Shown here piece after piece: positions 53,400 through 64,000 of a stretch of DNA of 64,000 nt (its first letter is position 1; each line of letters starts with the position of its first letter). The stretch spans positions 13,945,388 to 14,009,387 of the forward strand of contig OZ035962.1 in the NCBI GenBank assembly GCA_964034945.1, given 5' to 3'. The notes under the pieces are model-generated. The model was not told the DNA's origin, did no database searches, and saw nothing but the letters and a program-made list of their open reading frames with translations. This DNA is from Chrysopilus asiliformis. Its lineage: Eukaryota; Arthropoda; Insecta; Diptera; Rhagionidae. The translations under genes and the position numbers were made by a program.

Positions 53400-54640
53400 T
53401 ATTAAATATTTGTTATTATTTGATTCTTTTTTTTTGTTTATGGTTTTGCGACATTTTTTTACGACTTTCTCGGAAACATGATTTAACAAAAAATATCAGT
53501 TGTGATCAACACAAAACTTTCCTATGGAATATTTGGTGTCGGAAATGAGTTCGTTACTTTTATGATCCGACTGTTAGGATGACAAAATCTCGGAGCGCAA
53601 GATGATTACTTTTGAGGGTAAAGATGAATATTCTGCTGTCGTGCGTCGGTCCAGTTCACTCCTATAATTATAAAAAAAACAACACTTAAGTCTATAAGAC
53701 TTAGTGAAGGCTTACAGTTACCCTCCCTTTACCTCGGACAGACCAAGAGTGACTTTACCTTTCGGACCCCAGATGACAGGGTAGTCAGCGACACACGCCG
53801 ACAAGCGACACACGACCAAGCGAACGACAAACGTTCACCTCCCCTGATTCGTAATATAGTCCAGAACCACAACAATCTGACGGACGGAAAACTATCACAT
53901 TCACTACAGTCAACACTACCCCTTTCGTCTCATCCCCTTCGAACTACAATAAATCTAATCTAATTACACAACACAACCAATTAAGCATAAACCACTCACT
54001 CGTTTTGCAATCCGTATTTGACGCAGCGGCCAGCCATCACTACTCTGACTACTAGTAGCCAACTACGATATGCAAAACCAAGTGTATTTGAGTGAGCTAT
54101 ATAGCAAATCCTTAATTATTTAAATAATTACCCTAGTCCGTAACATTACTTTTAAAGAACTAATCGTTACTTTTTATTCGGTAATTTTATTCATCCATTG
54201 AATTCATCCTGTCGTCAATTCTGTAGAAATTTGCCAAAACTTGAAACCTGCATTTTTCAAATTTTCAACGAAGCACTTTAAAAATTTCAAAAAATAATAT
54301 GACATGATAAAACTTTAATTTATAAATGACACATAAATTACACGGATTTAATTTAAGTTTCTATCTTGCATGACACGAATAAAATGCAATATAACGGTTA
54401 GTTCCGTTTACTGTAAATTTTAAAGCGTTTTATTTTAATTAAATCTGCTTTTTAATTATCAGTTAGACAAATTATAAATTTTTAGTCATAAATAGCCCAC
54501 AGTGCGTCTGTTATCTTCTTATTGATTAAATAGTATAAATGAAGGTAAATTTCACGAAAACTTTTAGAGCAACCTAACAGTATGCAATCCCAAAAAAATG
54601 TATATAAAATTCTTAATACAGAAATACAAATATTTTTTTA
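53400..54640. other. Intergenic DNA with one atypical GC-richer block
   Basis: 53572-54145 has a base composition unlike its surroundings (C-rich plus strand, few long A/T runs) and runs from tgttaggatgac to agtccgtaaca. The TGT...ACA limits suggest a solo LTR, but I find no convincing target duplication. The remainder is AT-rich. Confidence 0.35.
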
Positions 54641-54644
54641 AATA

Positions 54645-55632
54645 GGGTAACTCACGGAGAGATGCCCCACATTTTGACTTTGCCATATTTCACAATGAAG
54701 AAAGGCATTTTCGGTTTTTATTTTATTTTTAAATATTAGTCTTAACATTTATCAACAATTTTAGCGAAAAAAAACTTACATTATGTTTTCTTTTTATTGT
54801 GATAAAAATGCTTTTGTCAGTCCCTACTTTTTGGGATAGATGCCCAACCTATGGGATAGACGCCCAACATGATAAATGTGCATGTGGGATAGATGCCTTT
54901 GAGGAAAAAAAACATTTTATTAAGTTATAACAAAATTTTATTATACATTATAATTCATTTACATACATATATGTCTATCCAATATACACATACTGCATAA
55001 TATAAAAAAATTTAATTAAATAATAAAGAAAAAAATAACAAAATTCAGTGTCTTTCGGGAGGAAATCCAACGGCCTCTAATTTCTGAATATGACGCACGA
55101 GCCGTTTTTCATTTTCGAATCCAAGGAGGGGATGTTTACCTATAATAAATAAGTATTTTCAATGAATGTGGGAAAGCAAATAGGTATATGTTATTACCTA
55201 GAGTTAATTTGTCCCTAAGGTCAACTATCCCTTTAAAAAAGAAGGAGTCTATCCTTTTCATACCGGATAGATGCGCCAATTATTTAATAAATTAAGTGTG
55301 GATAAAAAGTAAAAAACATTTTTTTCACAAACATTAAACACTCCATTTGACACATAAAAAATAAAAAAATATATACATACTTCTTTAAGCAAAAGTTCCA
55401 AGAGTTTTTGTGCAGCTCAAAATAATTTTTTGGAGTTTTCCCTTGTTCGAAAACAAAAATGCTCAATTATCCCGCAACACGCCCGACTCTCGCGAATTTT
55501 AACAACGCACTGAAGTTTCATTGAGCAAACACTTCATATGTAGAATGTGACATGTTACGTTTTGTTTCGTTAAGTACCAGTTTTTAACAGTGAGGCATCT
55601 ATCCCAGTGGGGCATCTATCCGTGACTTACCC
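54645..55632. mobile_element. Non-autonomous TIR element, 988 bp, next to gene 9 stop
   Basis: Inverted ends of about 25 bp (gggtaactcacggagagatg left; gggtaagtcacggatagatg right, reversed) lie inside TA at 54643-54644 and 55633-55634. The motif gggatagatgccc recurs many times inside. No transposase is visible. Its right end is 17 bases from the stop codon of the minus-strand gene at 55649. Confidence 0.85.
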
Positions 55633-55644
55633 TACTATAATAAT

Positions 55645-55650
55645 TTTATT
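55645..55650 (-). terminator. Poly(A) signal overlapping the stop of gene 9
   Basis: AATAAA on the minus strand overlaps the TAA at 55649-55651. It is the only canonical signal between the stop and the transposon. Confidence 0.4.
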
Positions 55651-56269
55651 AATAACTGAACCAATGGTTCCATCCAAAGAAACTTTTTAGACGTCCATAA
55701 ATGTCATTCAAATCAATGCCAAATTCTTTCAAATCCTTTAAAAAATTTCTGACTTCTGGAAAGCTTGTGAAGTCGTGAAAATATTTTTCCATACTTTGGA
55801 TTTTGGTGAATAATTCATAAAATTTTCCCTTTTCTGACAATTTTTCTGCTGCTAAATTTTTAAGTCCCCTCATATCTAAATCATTCTCCAGATCTCTCAA
55901 AAGTCCATTTAAACCTCCAGTTTTCTTAAATCCTGCTACAAGAAAATCACTAAATGTGCCGAATACTTGTACAGTTGACTCAAAGGAATTTTCAACAATC
56001 CAAACCATCAGTTCTCGGAATTCTGTAATTTTATAAAGGGCCATAAGAGCGTTTGAGGCATCCTCACTTTGTAAATATTCTTCGATTTTCTTAATTTGTT
56101 CATCGTTTCCGTAAGTCTTCAACACTAGGCGGACTTTTTCGGTAGCAAAATATTTGATGTCGAAATCCTTTAAATCGTCAACCAAAGATTTGATTTCGTG
56201 CTTGGATTGAATTGACGCAGCCTTGCATGTGCAAATGATGGCGAAGAGAAATACACAAATGAAGTTCAT
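55649..56269 (-). CDS. Insect allergen-related / G12-like secreted protein 9
   Basis: 206 residues, the longest in the array. Signal peptide MNFICVFLFAIICTCKAAS. Landmarks: IKSLVDDLKDFDIKYFATEK, YGNDEQIKKIEEYL, ITEFRELMVWIVENS, a longer middle (FGTFSDFLVAGFKKTGGLNG), RDLENDLDMRGLKNLAAEKL, GKFYELFTKI, SFPEVRNFLKDL, FGIDLNDIYGRLKSFFGWN, ending HWFSY. GGL replaces GGW, as GGV does in genes 6-8, so it groups loosely with those. TATA at 56341-56349 (TATAAAAGG on the minus strand). A transposon begins 17 bases past its stop codon. Predicted secreted gut protein. Confidence 0.91.
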   Translation of the reverse strand: MNFICVFLFAIICTCKAASIQSKHEIKSLVDDLKDFDIKYFATEKVRLVLKTYGNDEQIKKIEEYLQSEDASNALMALYKITEFRELMVWIVENSFESTVQVFGTFSDFLVAGFKKTGGLNGLLRDLENDLDMRGLKNLAAEKLSEKGKFYELFTKIQSMEKYFHDFTSFPEVRNFLKDLKEFGIDLNDIYGRLKSFFGWNHWFSY

Positions 56270-56340
56270 TATTGAGAAATTTGTGTCTTGAAAAGTAAAA
56301 AAAAGTCAGTAAAAATTTTAATAAACCTTGTATTCAAATA

Positions 56341-56349
56341 CCTTTTATA
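56341..56349 (-). promoter_or_regulatory. TATA box of gene 9
   Basis: TATAAAAGG on the minus strand, about 72 bases before the ATG. Confidence 0.65.
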
Positions 56350-56354
56350 GATTA

Positions 56355-58640
56355 ATAAATTGTAGGAGGTCGGTCTGGCAATGTTGGAATATTTTGGTCA
56401 ACACGAAGGCACCTGGCACTCGAGAAGAAGATAAAGAGGAGATAAATAGGGCTGGGTTTTAGCCCAATGTAAAATTATTCAAAGTAATTAATAAAAGTGT
56501 TTGAAGACCTAAAAAATGTATCTCTGGAAATTCAAACTTTGAATTCAACTGTAAGGATTCACACAAACCCCACCTTATTTATATTGAACTTCATTTCAAA
56601 TTTCACAACCAATCAGTTGATTGACATTTAAATCATTCAAGTGGTGATAAGTTTCAGAAAGTCACCTATAGGCAATTCAGCTTAACTTCCTATCAAATGA
56701 ATATAGTTTTTTAAAAATATTGATTTCTATCACAACCATTTTCTCTAAAAATATCTAGCATTTCTCCAGTTCCGATGACTTGCAATTGTTTTTTTTATTT
56801 GTATTAAGAATTGCTTATCTAAAAATTTTCACGGTAATAGAAATTACTAGACGTAAAGTTTTATTAATTAGTGCACAATGAATATGAATTTGTATAAAAT
56901 TGAAAATATCTTGTCAACAATTGAATCATTTATTATTAAAATTAATCATTGCAGACTACTCTTTTAAGAGCTTTTGTCTAAATGAATAAATGAAAACCAC
57001 AAAAATTAATTAATTTTCCAAATTCGTAGAATATTTTGACCGGAAGTTTAACAATTAATTCGCCACTAAAATACGGTGTAAATGCCAGGTGTCATGTTGT
57101 CGGTTGACTTGATTTACTCACAACCACAATTTTTATAAAGGCTGCCTGGGAATGCTTTTAATTAAATTGTTTTAGGCTTTTTCGAAAAAAAAACTCGATG
57201 AAAATATCAAAATTCCATAAGAAAAAATTTTACAAAAATTCCAAAATCATAGTTTCAAATTATTCTAAAATTTTCAGGTTTTTTAATCTTTAATTTGCAC
57301 CAGAACTTATAAATTTATTTAAATACAGTGGAACCTCGATTTGCGAATCTCTTCCATTCCGGAAGATGTTCACGAACCAAAACGTTTTATGCCCATGCTA
57401 GGGTGATCATATTTATTTTGGGTAAATCCGTAACATGAAGAGGGGGGGGGGGGGGCGTGAGAATACATGGATGCCTGCAACAGAACAACAAATTTTATAT
57501 CAAAACTAAAAGTACTTGGTCAAAAGTTAATTTTCGGAAAACCAACTAACAAATCTGCGCCGCAGGCGATATTTTGTAAAAAGAATATGGAGCAATAATT
57601 TAATCAAGAGTTACACAGTCCCAAGCGAGAAGTAACTCAAATTTTCGTCCTCTCCGCGATCCATCAAAAAATGCTACTAAAATTTTAAAATAGCGATTTC
57701 AAAAGATGCGCCACAAGCAAAACATGTCACCTTTGTAGGTGGGAAATCGCAGAAAATATACAATTTACAACAACCCCCTGCCGAAGCAGATTTTCTTCTG
57801 CATATTTAGTGATCCTTTTTCACAGAGTGAATGAAATAGTTTATTGCGATTTTCCCGAAAATTGTGAGTCATATCGGAAAATTGATAGAAGTAAAGGCTC
57901 AACTATGATAGACATAAGAGCGCATATGTAAATGTCTAATTCCCAACGAATGTTGACATACGTAGCTCTCAACATAAAAGCTAATCTTCATTTTACCTCA
58001 AGTGGAAATTAATATGGCCACAATATTATTAAATTCACACTAAAATTTTAGGTTATGTTCACTATTTACATATGCCAGTTCCATTTGTGTCGAATTATTC
58101 ATGCTTAACGAAAGTTTAACGAAGGTTTGAAAGTGGCACATGTCTATTGTGGGTATTAACACTGACTTTCTTATTCTGGAAATGACATATGCAGCTACAT
58201 ATGCGTTCTTATGTCTATCATAGTTGAGCCTTAAGATTTTATATAACTTATCCATACATCGTTTTCCTCTCCCTTATACAAATGGAATGCTTTTTTTCTG
58301 TTTTCTCGAAAACGGTGCATGACATCAAAAAATTTATAAAGACGAAATGTCTCTAAAATATGATTTTACATAACTCTTGCATGCATTAAAATTCAATCGG
58401 ACCATTTTTTTCCCTTCTCTCCTATACAAATGGAGATTTTCTATAAAAATTCAGTCTATCCTCATATTGAGTATTCGGCGATTTTCCGCTGGCAATTGTA
58501 GCTATTCTTATATTGTTACCAGACCGGTTAATATACTGTGGGCTGAGACCAACAACATAATCCTGGGCATACTTAACTGTACCTGTACTAAAGTAGCCCT
58601 AGGGCCAGCCTGTCTATCCCTCTTATCTCCGCATGGAACT
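56355..58640. other. AT-rich intergenic DNA with transposon scraps
   Basis: 57326-57345 reads cagtggaacctcgatttgcg after TA, resembling a pogo-type end without a visible partner. 57399-57455 (agggtgatcat then a G-run of about 15) resembles 17170-17220. 58255-58460 carries family R phrases. At 57885-58240 two segments (ctcaactatgatagacata.. and its reverse) form a diverged inverted pair. No gene is supported. Confidence 0.5.
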
Positions 58641-58649
58641 TAAATAAAA

Positions 58650-59268
58650 TTATACTAAGTTCAGACCGACACAAAATCACGTAATTTTGCGAAATGATTT
58701 AGAACTTAAACCAAAGTGTTCACACAGAGATTAAGGTAATTTTGTTTCACATTTCAACTACAGAATTGCGATGAATTTTAGTGTAGAATTGCTATGAATT
58801 TTAGTAATATGATGAATAATACAATTCAAAACATCGATCAAATATGTGCAAACAGAATTAGACACTTTAGACGACAATGGAAATTATCTGTAATGAAAAT
58901 AAACAATTATTTTCCATTTCATATCTAATCGCATCAAAAACAGGTCCATTTTTTTTTGCCCCGCGTAGGTTGTTTACTAATATATCCTCTTCGCGTGCGG
59001 AACACGGCTTCTTTTTCTTATACTTCCGTTTTTCCAATGCAGCACAAATGTCAAAACTGATGTACTGAAGAGAGCTGAATGAGTGATGCAGGGTTGTATT
59101 CATTGTTTTTGCTTGATTTCGTTCCTAATTTTGTGGAAATTGCATACTTTTAGTGATTTTTAAAACAGGTTAATGTACTGGAAATCTCGTGGTTTCGAGA
59201 AAGGTTTCGTTCAAAATTACGATAATCTTCAAAATTACGTGATTTTGTGTCGGTCTGAACATAGTATA
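58650..59268. mobile_element. TIR element, about 619 bp
   Basis: Inverted ends share gttcagaccgacacaaaatc plus acgtaatttt, with tatacta outside on both sides. Exact limits are uncertain because the TA-rich edges are themselves symmetrical. The interior has no transposase. Confidence 0.82.
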
Positions 59269-59274
59269 ACTTAC

Positions 59275-59990
59275 ATCGCGTCTTGATTTGGGATTTTTCA
59301 TCGCAGAGATTTTTGATTGACACAACGATGTGTCAATTTTGATTGACACATCGAGTTGACGACGATAAAAAAATCCCAGAGATAAATTTCAAGAAATCTT
59401 GCAATTGCAAAATTTCTTTGAATTTTTCAATTCAAGATGGCGGAATCTAAATTCTCCCGACAAGTAGTTGCGAAAATAACTAATTTTTACAAACAATACG
59501 ATACAAAAAGCTTTGGAAGAGAATATATAACATTAAGAGGTTTTTCTTTTCGTCTGTTCTTCTGTTTCAGCCTTTTCAATTTCACGTATTACATTAATGG
59601 CGAGAGCGGCGACTGTGTTTTCTTTTCATCGCCATTTTGAGTTACTAAAATTTCAAGAGATTTTCGGCCCAGGTGTCAAAAAAATCTCATTGCGGTGAGA
59701 CATTTCTTGGGATGAAAAATTGTTAATCAAGATGCGGTGTTACAATTTTCAAGAGTTTTCTTCTTACTTCCAATTGAGCTACTCAAAATGCGTCTACCCA
59801 TCGATTATGTGCACACCGTCGAAGATGAATAACCAAAAGCTTTTTTTTTTGTTTTGAAAAAGAAACTGAATAAAGTGACAAGAAAATTGTTGATATTAGA
59901 TTTTTTTCGTTTTTGAATACTTTCCACAAAAAAAAACTCTTGCCATTCACAGACGAAAAACACAGTTTTGATTCAATGACGATTTTAAAA
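59275..59990. other. Intergenic DNA, no gene seen
   Basis: 59320-59360 doubles ttttgattgacacat. 59280 onwards and 59715 onwards carry partly inverted phrases (catcgcgtcttgat versus atcaagatgcggtg), suggesting a decayed TIR element of about 450 bp. Confidence 0.4.
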
Positions 59991-59995
59991 TTAAC

Positions 59996-60121
59996 AGGTC
60001 GATTATCTTAGACGCGTCACTTTTCGTGACTCGAAATTGCCTGTTGTTGTTGGTACAAAACAACAAATACAATAGGCAAAATTCGAGTCACGAAAAGTGA
60101 CGCGTCTAAGATAATCGACCT
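59996..60121. repeat. Fold-back element with perfect 40-bp arms
   Basis: 59996-60035 and 60082-60121 are exact reverse complements (core gattatcttagacgcgtcac). The central spacer contains partly complementary gttgttg and caacaa, which would lengthen the hairpin. Confidence 0.92.
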
Positions 60122-60124
60122 ATA

Positions 60125-61030
60125 AAACTCCAAATATTATGTGAAATTTATAGAATACCAAAAGCTCCCTAATTTGCAACCTTCTCTTCCTTTCTCCGGA
60201 TAGAGGCTCCACGTGGCGGCGAATAGGTTAAGTTTTCCAATTGGAAAAATCCCTTTTAAAACTCGCCGAATTTGAATTTAAATTCAATTTTTAAAAAATA
60301 TTTTTCGATCGTGGATTTTCTTTTTCAAAGGACTCGGTCGTAGTGAAACCGAAATTTCTTAAGAATAGGACAAATGTAGCTAACGACTAGCAATCATTTC
60401 GGCAATCAAACCATATATAGATCGACGTCGCTATTCTTTTTCCATCTAATTCTGGTTAATTTTTAGGGATTTCTGTTGTTCGATTGTTTTAAAAGCAATT
60501 GATCGTTAACCAGCCGATTTTTTTAAACACAAGGAATTTACATGTAAGTACTTTAATTGAATTGTTTTGTAATGGAATCTGGAAGAACTTTCAACTTAGT
60601 CCTTTTTTTGCGTTTTATATGATTAATACTCGAAAGCAAAACATAAAAACAATTCTTTTTTTCTAAGTGCCACATAACAATATTTTTATTTAAAATTTAA
60701 CCTTAAAATCTAAAGTTGAATAGCTTTTCTATTAGTAACTTTTACAAAAGAAAACAATCGCGTCAGGTGCCTAAAAACTCATACCTTCCGATCAAAACAA
60801 AGCTTGATTTCGTTCCAGTTAAACTTTGAACACAAATTGTAGACAAAATTTGTTTCTAATCTGAAATCTGACTAAAATGCTTCTTCCATTGGAATCTCGA
60901 TGACGATTTCGATTGCCTCACAACAAAATAAATGAGCAAAATTGAAAAATCAAATTACGATACTTGAAAATATTTCGCTATGTCTTGTCTTTGGCACACC
61001 AAGAACGATAAGATTTTATCAACAGCACAC
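60125..61030. other. 5' flank of gene 10 with a weak promoter-like segment
   Basis: TATATAG near 60412 is followed about 130 bases later by a strong donor (cat/GTAAGT at 60544). This might be a first exon, but I found no matching acceptor or coding exon. The rest is AT-rich. Confidence 0.3.
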
Positions 61031-61036
61031 GCTTAC

Positions 61037-61044
61037 TATATAAA
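61037..61044 (+). promoter_or_regulatory. TATA box of gene 10
   Basis: TATATAAA about 100 bases before the ATG, with an initiator-like ttCATTCA near 61070. Confidence 0.65.
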
Positions 61045-61137
61045 CAACAAAACCAGGTAAAATTCAATTCATTCAAGCTTGTTAAACTTATCTAGTCACA
61101 ATAATTTGTATTATAATTTGTAAAAAAGAGTCTGAAA

Positions 61138-61746
61138 ATGAAATTCTTAATCATTTTCGCATCAATTTTTGTCCTCGCCACGGCAGGACCAACTCCACAT
61201 CAAGGTCTGGAACAAGATTTTCATGACTTTTTGAATTTAATTCCGGTGGATCAAATCGAGACAATTGTGGAATATTATTCAGAACATGACTCGGAAATGC
61301 GAGGAATTAACAAATATTTTACTGAATCTCAAGACGTCATTGACGCTTACAAGAAGGTCTTTGAATTATCGGAGATTATGGAGCTTTTTAATTGGATAAA
61401 CGAGAAATTCTTTGATTCTAAAATATTGGACTCAATTGTTGATGACAAGGCAGTTAAAAAGAATTTGCTGGATGCTGACTTTAAGCCGCGTGTTGGCGGA
61501 TGGAAGGCATTTTCCAGGGATGTGGGCGCTATTTGGCCAAAGGATCAACTTCAGAAACTCTTCTCCCAAAAAATGAAGGCAGACAATGATTTTGCTGAGT
61601 TGTACAGGAAAATCCAGAGAATGAAAGTCACGTATCAAAAAATCTTGACCTTTCCTGAAGTTCAGACAGTAATTGGACATCTTCGAGTTCGCGGTGCAGA
61701 TTTGGAAAGGGTTGATAAATTGATTCGACGATTTTTTGATTGGTGA
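61138..61746 (+). CDS. Insect allergen-related / G12-like secreted protein 10
   Basis: 202 residues with signal peptide MKFLIIFASIFVLATAG. Landmarks: HQGLEQDFHDFLNLIPVDQI, YYSEHDSEMRGINKYF, LSEIMELFNWINEKF, a longer central linker (DSIVDDKAVKKNLLDAD), VGGWKAFSRDVGAI, FSQKMKADNDFAELYRKI, LTFPEVQTVIGHL, RGADLERVDKLIRRFFDW. The conserved GGW core and IPVDQIE place it with genes 1-3. Single coding exon; the ATG at 61138 begins the signal peptide. Poly(A) signal at 61795. Last recognisable gene of the array in this window. Confidence 0.93.
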   Translation: MKFLIIFASIFVLATAGPTPHQGLEQDFHDFLNLIPVDQIETIVEYYSEHDSEMRGINKYFTESQDVIDAYKKVFELSEIMELFNWINEKFFDSKILDSIVDDKAVKKNLLDADFKPRVGGWKAFSRDVGAIWPKDQLQKLFSQKMKADNDFAELYRKIQRMKVTYQKILTFPEVQTVIGHLRVRGADLERVDKLIRRFFDW

Positions 61747-61794
61747 TTTAAAAAAATCTTAATATTAGTTTAGAAATCAGTATTTTTTATTTAT

Positions 61795-61800
61795 AATAAA
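61795..61800 (+). terminator. Poly(A) signal of gene 10
   Basis: AATAAA 48 bases after the stop. Confidence 0.6.
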
Positions 61801-61804
61801 GTTT

Positions 61805-62885
61805 TACATTAAAAAAAAAGTCGTCTGTTTTAATAATTTGGCGCTAATCTCTAATTACCTCAAGTGACTCTCTCAAGAGTGTACTTATCTAAGAGTCCGT
61901 TTTAAGATTATGACACTCAGGAGACTATCAGCACTTTTGATTTCACAAGTTCTCTAAAAGTACGAGCAATGGATACTAACGTGACATTGAGATTTTTCTT
62001 TAGAATAGCAGCTTCTCCAATCCTTTTAATAACCACCATAAATTATTCTCTTAGAATATGGCAGTTACTATCACCAATAATTCCAAGCGTCATATCATCA
62101 GCATTATTCTTAGTGCGAAAAGTTCAAAGTTTATTAACTATTTTCGGAATTGTGATATGTTTGAAAATGTTGTACAATTCATCAAAAACCATTATTCGAG
62201 ACGTGCTAATGTTATCGCTAAAATGAAACAAAATAAACGTTGTGAATTACAACTGATATGATTCATTTCCAAGTATTATTATTACTTTTTTATTCACAAA
62301 TTCCACTTGATTTGATTTCAAATGCTTTATCTTTTATTATTGCGAAATACATTTGAATTTTTAAAGAAGTGTTAATGTTTGTTTTGTTTCCACAAAATAT
62401 TTTTTACTATGAGTATTCTTAGAAACGGCATGAGATTTGATGCACTGAGGTCAAAAATGGTAGGGTACAAATAGGGTATATTCTATTAGTTACACAATTT
62501 GCTAACTAATTAAACAAGTTCAATTTTTCTACAATATTTGGACCCGACATCGCCCATTAAAAATGTAAATAAGCCAAAAATTCAGTTAAAAAAAATCAGA
62601 TGGACATAAGTACATTAGAAAACCTAGAGCGAGTGCGATCCGTTTCAATTAAGCACTTCGGGACATCCCGGAGCGTCCAGAAGAAGATCGCCAAAGGAAC
62701 ACGATTTGGCGTTATCAGGGGTCCTTCAGAACCTGACATGCACTGAAACGAAAATATTATACATATAATAAAAAAACAGCATGTTAAATATTAATAATTT
62801 TGTGTTATTAAATTTATAATTTTTTGTATATACAACAAAATTTTGTTAATAAAATAAATTTTTTTCGCTTGGCTTAATTTTATCA
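61805..62885. other. AT-rich intergenic DNA, no gene seen
   Basis: Overlapping short frames at 61969-62261 have no signal or domain. 62640-62740 is GC-richer (cgggacatcccggagcgtcc) and could be a transposon scrap, but I cannot assign it. Confidence 0.45.
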
Positions 62886-62888
62886 GTA

Positions 62889-63476
62889 AGGGTATTCACA
62901 GTCCTCTTTTAAATTGCGAGTAATTTTACCGCTCGGTAATTCAGTCAAATTTAACAGATTTTTACCGAGACGGTAATTTGATTCATTAGGGTATTCACAG
63001 TCCTCTTTTAATTTTGGGTATTCGGTGTTTTCGGTAATATTAAAAGACTGAAAATATTCTGCTGTGAACATCCCACAGCACAGATTTGAGAACAGCGCTT
63101 TTATTGGATACGTGACCAAATCATGAACTGCGAATTTGATTGTCACATACCTTTAAATCCATGTTTGATGTATTCTTTTAAATTTCTATTGTGGCAACGG
63201 CTATCAAAATTGAAAAAATTTGCAGTCCGATGAGTTTAATAAAAAACCAGCAAGAAAATTTTACAACTAAAAACATTACTAGCGCCACTCGCGGTTGATT
63301 CTTGATACCGAATAACCGGGCCGGAAAACACGACTCAGGGCATGTCTACAATTACCGAATCCGGTAATTCATTTTTACATGAACCAAGTTACCGTCTCAG
63401 TAAAAATCTGTTAAATTTGACTGAATTACCGAGCGGTAAAATTACTCGCAATTTAAAAGAGGACTGTGAATACCCT
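62889..63476. mobile_element. Long-TIR MITE, 588 bp, TA-flanked
   Basis: Inverted arms of about 90 bp (62887-62976 and 63389-63478) match with one mismatch by eye; the outer part reads agggtattcacagtcctctt. TA flanks are at 62887-62888 and 63477-63478. A third copy of the outer 25 bases occurs inside at about 62987. The arms contain accgctcggtaat/accgagacggtaa motifs. No transposase. Confidence 0.9.
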
Positions 63477-63514
63477 TATTTTACAAATTTATTTTTTTTC
63501 CTCAAATTTTAATC

Positions 63515-64000
63515 TATTGGCTATGGGAAAAAGTTCTTAGCGTTTTTTTGTGAAAAATTCTTCTTTATTTTTGCTTCAAATTACAAATGGATTTTGTTCA
63601 AAGTACGTTCCATTGGAAGTTATAGCCTGAGCCCATCTTTCAGGGGAAAGACAGATTCCTTGAGTGAAGAAGGCTTGCTCTTTCGCGCTGATCCAGTCAT
63701 GCACCCTCATGTGAATGGAACCGCATTCCAGTGAGACCTGATTCCATCGATCTAAACAAATGATAATCAGAAGGGGCAATGTCTGGGGAGTATGGCGGAT
63801 GGGGTAGGACTTCCCAGTTGATCCCTTCTAGGTATATTTTGACTGGCTTAGTAATGTGTGGCCTTGCGTCGTCGTGGAGTAGAATCAACTTCTGATGCCT
63901 ATCGGCCCATTCCGAACGTTTTTCACCAATAGCTCGCTTCAAACATATCAGCCGACGTCGATAGACTTCACCACTGATGGTTTCTGACGGTTTCAAGAGC
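63515..64000 (-). mobile_element. Mariner element, 3' part, cut by the window edge
   Basis: A TA at 63515-63516 followed by ttggctatgggaaaaag is the probable outer end, about 60 bases beyond the transposase stop. The element continues past the right edge of the window, so its other end is not visible. Confidence 0.7.
63576..64000 (-). pseudogene. Mariner transposase C-terminal half, frameshifted
   Basis: The minus-strand frame carries the second catalytic Asp in LLHDDARPH and the third in YSPDIAPSDYHLF, 34 residues apart, the D34D spacing of mariner transposases. After MRFHSHEG a frameshift near 63710-63720 breaks the frame. The homology continues in another frame as HDWISAKEQAFFTQGICLSP, ERWAQAITSNGTYFE and a stop at 63576. 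The upstream part lies outside the window. Apparently inactive because of the frameshift. Confidence 0.85.

Noticed and set aside
61051..61060. CAG/GTAAAA as a 5'-UTR donor for gene 10
   Set aside because: It lies upstream of the likely transcription start implied by the TATA box at 61037.

Overview
The window is AT-rich eukaryotic DNA from an insect. The main evidence is an array of ten genes of the insect allergen-related / midgut protein G12 family (Pfam Ins_allergen_rp). Two exons of a muscle-type Ig/FN3 gene and many insect-type transposons (Tc1/mariner, pogo, hAT, a tRNA-derived SINE, a LINE scrap) agree with this. Single-domain G12 proteins of 180-206 residues with a signal peptide and an uninterrupted coding exon are typical of Diptera (mosquitoes, sand flies, midges). 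I cannot name the species. There are no bacterial features, so no operons or ribosome binding sites apply.

Layout. 1-20.5 kb: gene-poor, repeat-rich DNA. One convincing 3'-terminal exon of an unidentified membrane protein lies at 3424-3720 (minus). Mobile DNA here includes a SINE with a 12-bp target duplication, an internally deleted mariner, a hAT element with an 8-bp target duplication, a MITE and a LINE reverse-transcriptase scrap. 20.8-25.5 kb: the last two exons (minus strand) of a large Ig/FN3 muscle-type protein ending in a membrane anchor; a possible alternative last exon lies at 26346-26465. 26.5-28.8 kb: minisatellites and a dispersed repeat.

28.8-61.8 kb: the G12-like array. Plus-strand genes start at 28870, 32799, 35820, 44228, 47130, 51105, 52778 and 61138; minus-strand genes end at 40572 and 56269. 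Most have a TATA box. Four have a short 5'-UTR intron just before the ATG. The array appears to grow by tandem duplication: 32799/35820 share a promoter motif, and 47130/51105 lie in a duplicated block whose promoter and intron are almost identical although the coding parts differ by about 6%. A third copy of that block at 43.2-43.65 kb keeps only the promoter. The products are predicted to be secreted, all-helical, probably lipid-binding gut proteins. Space between genes is filled with TA-flanked MITEs, a pogo fossil and dispersed repeats. The right edge carries a long-TIR MITE and the 3' half of a broken mariner.

The best candidates for something new are the sharp promoter/coding identity contrast in the 47130/51105 pair, the membrane-anchored Ig/FN3 protein, and the MITE clusters with readable insertion histories. 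I do not see a wholly new molecular system.
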